NCBI GenBank assembly: GCA_042408875.1 | Contig: JBHOQS010000018.1 | Coordinates: forward strand, 67,650-131,649 | Length of the DNA: 64,000 bases | Direction of reading: 5' to 3' | Origin: JBHOQS01 sp042408875 | Lineage (GTDB): Bacteria; Chloroflexota; UBA11872; JBHOQS01 | In this document: piece after piece, positions 61,087 to 64,000 of the stretch | Layout: each line of letters starts with the position of its first letter | How positions within the stretch are numbered: the stretch's first letter is position 1 | Program-made: the position numbers and the translations under genes | Notes under the pieces: model-generated | Database searches by the model: none | Told to the model about the DNA's origin: nothing | Seen by the model: the letters and a program-made list of their open reading frames with translations, nothing else

Positions 61087-62132
61087 TTGCAACCTCGCCT
61101 GCCGGCTCGCCGGGGCCTGTGGCCCAGCCAGCGCCTGGCGCAGCACAGCATGGCCGGGAGAACAGTCAGGACAGCCCGCTGCTCGTGGTGCACGACCTGG
61201 TGAAGCACTTTCCCATCCGCGGCGGCCTACTGTATCGCGCGCGCGGCTACGTCCGCGCGGTAGATGGTGTTTCATTCACTATCCGGCGGGGGGAGACGTT
61301 CGGCCTGGTGGGCGAGAGCGGGTGTGGGAAGACCACCACTGGACGGCTGCTGCTGGGGCTGCTCCCGCCGACGAGCGGGGAGGTGCGGTTCGAAGGGCGC
61401 TCTGTCTTCAAGCTCAGAGGTAAGGAGCTGAAGCGGCTGCGCCGAGACATGCAGATCATCTTCCAAGACCCTTTCGGCTCACTCGACCCGCGTATGCCGG
61501 TGGGCGACATCATTGGTGAAGGGCTGATCATTCACGGCGGCCTCAGCCGTGCTGAACGGGAGGAGCGCGTGCGACAGGTCATGCGCGACGTGGGCCTCCG
61601 CCCGGAGTACCTGCGCCGCTACCCGCACGAGTTCTCTGGCGGCCAGCGCCAGCGCATCGGCATCGCCCGCGCCCTGGTGCTGCGGCCCAAGCTGATCGTC
61701 TGCGATGAGCCCGTCTCTGCGCTCGATGTGTCGATCCAGTCACAGGTGCTCAATCTGCTGAAGGACCTCCAAGCGCAGTACGGCCTGACCTATCTGTTCA
61801 TCGCTCACAACCTGGCGGTGGTGAAGTACATCTCCGACCGTGTAGGCGTGATGTACCTGGGCAAGCTGGTCGAAGTGGCCGACAGCGAGGAGCTCTACCG
61901 CAATCCGCTGCACCCGTACACACAAGCGCTGCTCTCGGCCATCCCCGTGCCTGATCCCACCGCCCGGCGCAAGCGCATCGTCCTCACCGGCGACGTACCC
62001 AGTCCGGTGAACCCGCCGTCAGGCTGCCGCTTCCACACGCGCTGCCCCTTCGCCATGGCGCACTGTAAGACGATTGAGCCCCCGATCAAAGAGGTGGCGC
62101 CGGGCCATACTGTGGCGTGCCACCTCTACTGA
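61083..62132 (+). CDS. ABC transporter ATP-binding protein, DppF type
   Basis: A 349-residue ATPase paired with the DppD gene. Walker A GESGCGKTTTG, Q-loop IFQDPFGSLDP, signature FSGGQRQRIGIARAL and Walker B LIVCDEPVSALDV are all intact, with the H-loop in FIAHNLAVV. The C-terminal part PPSGCRFHTRCPFAMAHC matches the oligopeptide family Cys cluster. The start is fixed by the unusual 17-bp repeat, in which each unit has an AGGA site; this may adjust translation. The previous gene ends 137 bases upstream. Confidence 0.95.
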   Translation: MVATSPAGSPGPVAQPAPGAAQHGRENSQDSPLLVVHDLVKHFPIRGGLLYRARGYVRAVDGVSFTIRRGETFGLVGESGCGKTTTGRLLLGLLPPTSGEVRFEGRSVFKLRGKELKRLRRDMQIIFQDPFGSLDPRMPVGDIIGEGLIIHGGLSRAEREERVRQVMRDVGLRPEYLRRYPHEFSGGQRQRIGIARALVLRPKLIVCDEPVSALDVSIQSQVLNLLKDLQAQYGLTYLFIAHNLAVVKYISDRVGVMYLGKLVEVADSEELYRNPLHPYTQALLSAIPVPDPTARRKRIVLTGDVPSPVNPPSGCRFHTRCPFAMAHCKTIEPPIKEVAPGHTVACHLY

Positions 62133-62134
62133 TA

Positions 62135-62165
62135 TTTAAAAATTATTGTTACTTATTCTGCAGCT
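62135..62165. other. AT-rich tract after the transporter operon
   Basis: The sequence TATTTAAAAATTATTGTTACTTATT stands out after the DppF stop. It has no strong stem, so it is not a typical intrinsic terminator. Confidence 0.4.
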
Positions 62166-62348
62166 ACTTTTACCGAATCACCATCGCAGGCGAGCCGGCC
62201 CTCCCTGCTAACATTGAAATTGCGTGGGAGGCTCTGCGCCACACGCGATCCCCTGTGGGCACAACATCCTGAGCAGTAGGATGGCTGATCCCCCGTGTCG
62301 CGCGAGAAGCGAGCGCGCTATCATCCGAGAACAACGGAGAACAACGCC

Positions 62349-63275
62349 ATGCAGATAGAGTACATCGTGCCCACCGAGACACCATCTGATGCCACGGTTG
62401 GTGGATTGTTGCGTGGCCGATTGGGGTTCTCGCGCGGCCTGATACGGCGCGTGCTAGCGGCCGGCGAACTCCTCTGCAACGGCCGGCCAACCCGGCTGGC
62501 GGACCTGGCGCGGCCGGGCGACCTCATCCAGGTGCGGCTGCCCGAGGAAGCGCCGCGGGTCGCACCTGAGCCGCTGTCCCTAGAGGTACTGTACGAGGAT
62601 CGCCACGTGCTTGTGGTGAACAAGCCGGCTGGCATGGTCACCCATCCGGTGATGCAGCATCGCAGCGGCACGCTGGCCAATGCCCTCGCCCATTACCTTC
62701 TCACCGCCGGCGGCGACGGCGCCGTACGGGTGCTGACACGGCTCGACCGCCCGACGTCCGGGGCCGTGCTTGTGGCAAAGCATGCCCTGGCGCAACAGCG
62801 ACTGGAGCGCCAGCGCCGCGCTGGACAGCTCCGCCGCGAGTACCTGGCCCTGCTGCACGGCAGCATTTCAGTATCCTTCAAAGCAGTACCCTTCAAATCA
62901 GAGGATGAAGGGCTCATCGATGCGCCGGTGGCGCTGACGCCGGGCAGCATCATCACCCGCCGCGTGGCGCCTGAAGGGCAACCTGCGCGCACGCGCTACC
63001 GTGTGCTGTGGCGGTGTGCCGGCCACACGCTTGTGCTGGCAGAGCTCGAGACCGGTCGGACGCATCAGCTCCGCGTACACTTCGCTCACATCGGGCACCC
63101 CATCGTAGGCGATACGCTCTACGGCCTACCGTCTCAGGAGGCGCCGCGCTTATTTTTGCACGCCTGGCGCCTGCGCTTCCTGCACCTGGACACCGGCGAG
63201 CTGGTATCCGTGGAAGCGCCTCCACCGGCGGAGCTTGCCCCCGTGGGTGGTCGGGCTGAGGCGCAGGGGGCTTAA
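62349..63275 (+). CDS. RluA/RluD-family pseudouridine synthase
   Basis: A 308-residue RNA pseudouridine synthase. An S4-like N-terminal domain (SRGLIRRVLAAGELLCNGRP, residues 28-47) precedes the catalytic domain. Asp133 in TRLDRPTSG is the nucleophile; the usual HRLD His is Thr here. ELETGRTHQLRVHFAHIGHPI and GDTLYG are family motifs near the C-terminus. It probably modifies 23S rRNA, as RluD does, but RluC or another target is equally possible. The ATG at 62349 is chosen because upstream in-frame codons lack family similarity. An ACGGAGAAC precedes it. Confidence 0.9.
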   Translation: MQIEYIVPTETPSDATVGGLLRGRLGFSRGLIRRVLAAGELLCNGRPTRLADLARPGDLIQVRLPEEAPRVAPEPLSLEVLYEDRHVLVVNKPAGMVTHPVMQHRSGTLANALAHYLLTAGGDGAVRVLTRLDRPTSGAVLVAKHALAQQRLERQRRAGQLRREYLALLHGSISVSFKAVPFKSEDEGLIDAPVALTPGSIITRRVAPEGQPARTRYRVLWRCAGHTLVLAELETGRTHQLRVHFAHIGHPIVGDTLYGLPSQEAPRLFLHAWRLRFLHLDTGELVSVEAPPPAELAPVGGRAEAQGA

Positions 63276-63405
63276 CGGGAGGCAGGCGTGCCCTCTGCTG
63301 TGCCGCCTGGACGCACGGCGCCCGTGCAGGCAGGCCGGAGTTCGAGGGTGACAGGGCAGCGAGGGCACTGCTAGGCACCAGGCGGGAGCCCCGTCTTCTG
63401 CGCGC

Positions 63406-63435
63406 TTGACGACGGTCGGTATCGTGCGGTACGAT
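63406..63435 (+). promoter_or_regulatory. Promoter of tRNA-Asn
   Basis: TTGACG (63406-63411) and TACGAT (63430-63435) are spaced by 18 bases, about 30 to 40 bases before the tRNA. The -10 box matches the other TACGAT promoters in the window. Confidence 0.75.
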
Positions 63436-63442
63436 TTGCTCT

Positions 63443-63466
63443 GCACCGGCCAGTATGTGCCGGTGC
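63443..63466 (+). promoter_or_regulatory. Hairpin in tRNA-Asn precursor leader
   Basis: GCACCGGC and GCCGGTGC form a perfect 8-bp stem with an 8-base loop, ending five bases before the tRNA 5' end. It may affect RNase P processing or be neutral. Confidence 0.5.
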
Positions 63467-63471
63467 GTCAT

Positions 63472-63547
63472 TCCCCGATAGCTCAACCGGTAGAGCAGGC
63501 GGCTGTTAACCGCAAGGTTCCAGGTTCGAGCCCTGGTCGGGGAGCCA
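63472..63547 (+). tRNA. tRNA-Asn (GTT anticodon)
   Basis: A 76-nt cloverleaf. The acceptor stem TCCCCGA pairs with TCGGGGA, the anticodon loop contains CTGTTAA (anticodon GTT), and the T arm is CCAGG-TTCGAGC-CCTGG. The discriminator G and the 3' CCA are encoded. It is followed immediately by the 3' end of a serine recombinase gene on the opposite strand, so its 3' end may be an integration site. Confidence 0.95.
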
Positions 63548-64000
63548 ATTCCCCCAAATCCCGAACTTTTCCCAGAGTGGTTAACACTCGCGGGGTTCGG
63601 CAGGTTCGGGAGCTGGTAGAGGGCGATCCGCACGCGATACCACCGGGTGCGGATTTTTGCGGTGAAGGCCCGCGCCGCTGCCGTCGCGCCGGCGCGGCCG
63701 TTGGGCGACGCGGTCGACGGCGCGTCCTGCGGCGCTTCGCGCTCGGGCTCGAAGGGCCAAACCACTACCTCCCGCACCAGGCGCTGGAAGAGCTCCTTCT
63801 GGTCCACCAGGGGCAGCACGCCTACCAGGCGCTCGAAGTCCTGCAGGGCGCGGCGGATGAGGTCGGCGTCCAGGACCCGCTTGCGACGGCGCTCCAGGTC
63901 GAACTCCAGCTGCTCGCACCGCGCCTGGAGGCGCTCCTTCTCGCGCACCAGCCGCCGGTACTCGTCCTTGATGTCCTCGGCCAGCAGGTCCTCCTGCTTC
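63548..64000 (-). CDS. Large serine recombinase (C-terminal part), runs off window
   Basis: The frame is open to the window edge (KQEDLLAEDIKDEYRRLVRE and onward) and encodes the coiled coil and C-terminal region of a large serine recombinase: QLEFDLERRRKRVLDADLIRRAL, FERLVGVLPLVDQKELFQRLVREVVVWPF, and TAKIRTRWYRVRIALYQLPNL. The catalytic Ser domain is outside the window. No stop is found before the tRNA-Asn; the frame passes antisense through the tRNA to 62953, where the translation is not recombinase-like. This suggests the natural gene end was separated by integration at the tRNA 3' end. Coordinates mark the part that reads as recombinase. Confidence 0.75.

Noticed and set aside
62953..63547. 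Continuation of the recombinase frame through tRNA-Asn into rluD antisense
   Set aside because: The stretch SPTRARTWNLAVNSRLLYRL is the antisense translation of a tRNA, a frequent false protein. Beyond it no family is seen and rluD covers the other strand.
1..64000. CRISPR arrays, rRNA genes and insertion sequences
   Set aside because: No regularly spaced repeats, rRNA-like sequence, or transposase motif was seen. The only mobile-element signal is the recombinase at the right edge.

Overview
This 64 kb window is GC-rich chromosomal DNA, probably from a member of the Chloroflexota, most likely class Thermomicrobia. The placement is inferred from gene content. It rests on paired Chlor_Arch_YYY (DUF2298) membrane proteins beside an Agl23-type glycosyltransferase, a TPR-LuxR regulator of a type I associate with this group, an F420-associated zincin, and a T-box in front of thrS. 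No rRNA or marker tree was available to confirm it.

Layout. 0.2-4.4 kb: a DUF1003 membrane protein, a YHS-PsiE fusion, a secreted GH28 pectinase-like enzyme and an LCP ligase with a probable C-terminal frameshift. 4.5-6.7 kb: thrS, lacking the TGS domain, under a T-box leader. 6.8-9.2 kb: a small leftward cluster with DUF2182 and DUF1326. 9.4-11.2 kb: a LuxR-type regulator interrupted by three in-frame TAG codons. 11.2-33.3 kb: mainly carbohydrate functions, with three solute-binding lipoproteins lacking permeases, an aldo/keto reductase, a large secreted TIM-barrel hydrolase, two sugar-phosphate isomerase-like proteins and a Gfo/Idh/MocA oxidoreductase. Interspersed are a spermidine-synthase-like membrane protein, gyrA, ribosomal protein bL25, a zincin and a hybrid histidine kinase.

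33.5-52.4 kb: a surface-glycan locus. It holds a decayed NAD-epimerase, a GT4-methyltransferase fusion, two YYY membrane proteins (one fused to an ArnT-like domain), an Agl23-NHL fusion, an LPG-synthase/flippase-like protein, an FAD oxidoreductase, AsnB and a second GT4. Together they look like a lipid-linked sugar assembly and transfer pathway; the product is unknown. 52.6-55.6 kb: a truncated Ldh2-family fragment, a small membrane protein, a MoaD-MoaE fusion, and a VOC-PhyH pair with overlapping ends. 55.8-62.1 kb: a complete family-5 peptide-type ABC transporter (binding protein, two permeases, two ATPases). 62.3-64 kb: an RluD-type pseudouridine synthase, tRNA-Asn, and the 3' end of a large serine recombinase abutting the tRNA, probably one edge of an integrated element.

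Two themes run through the window. Many intergenic gaps hold short AT-rich tracts that stand out from the GC-rich background. Short direct duplications are frequent (14, 15, 17, 19 and 38 bp units), and some of them break genes. All four premature stop codons I could place inside otherwise homologous reading frames are TAG.
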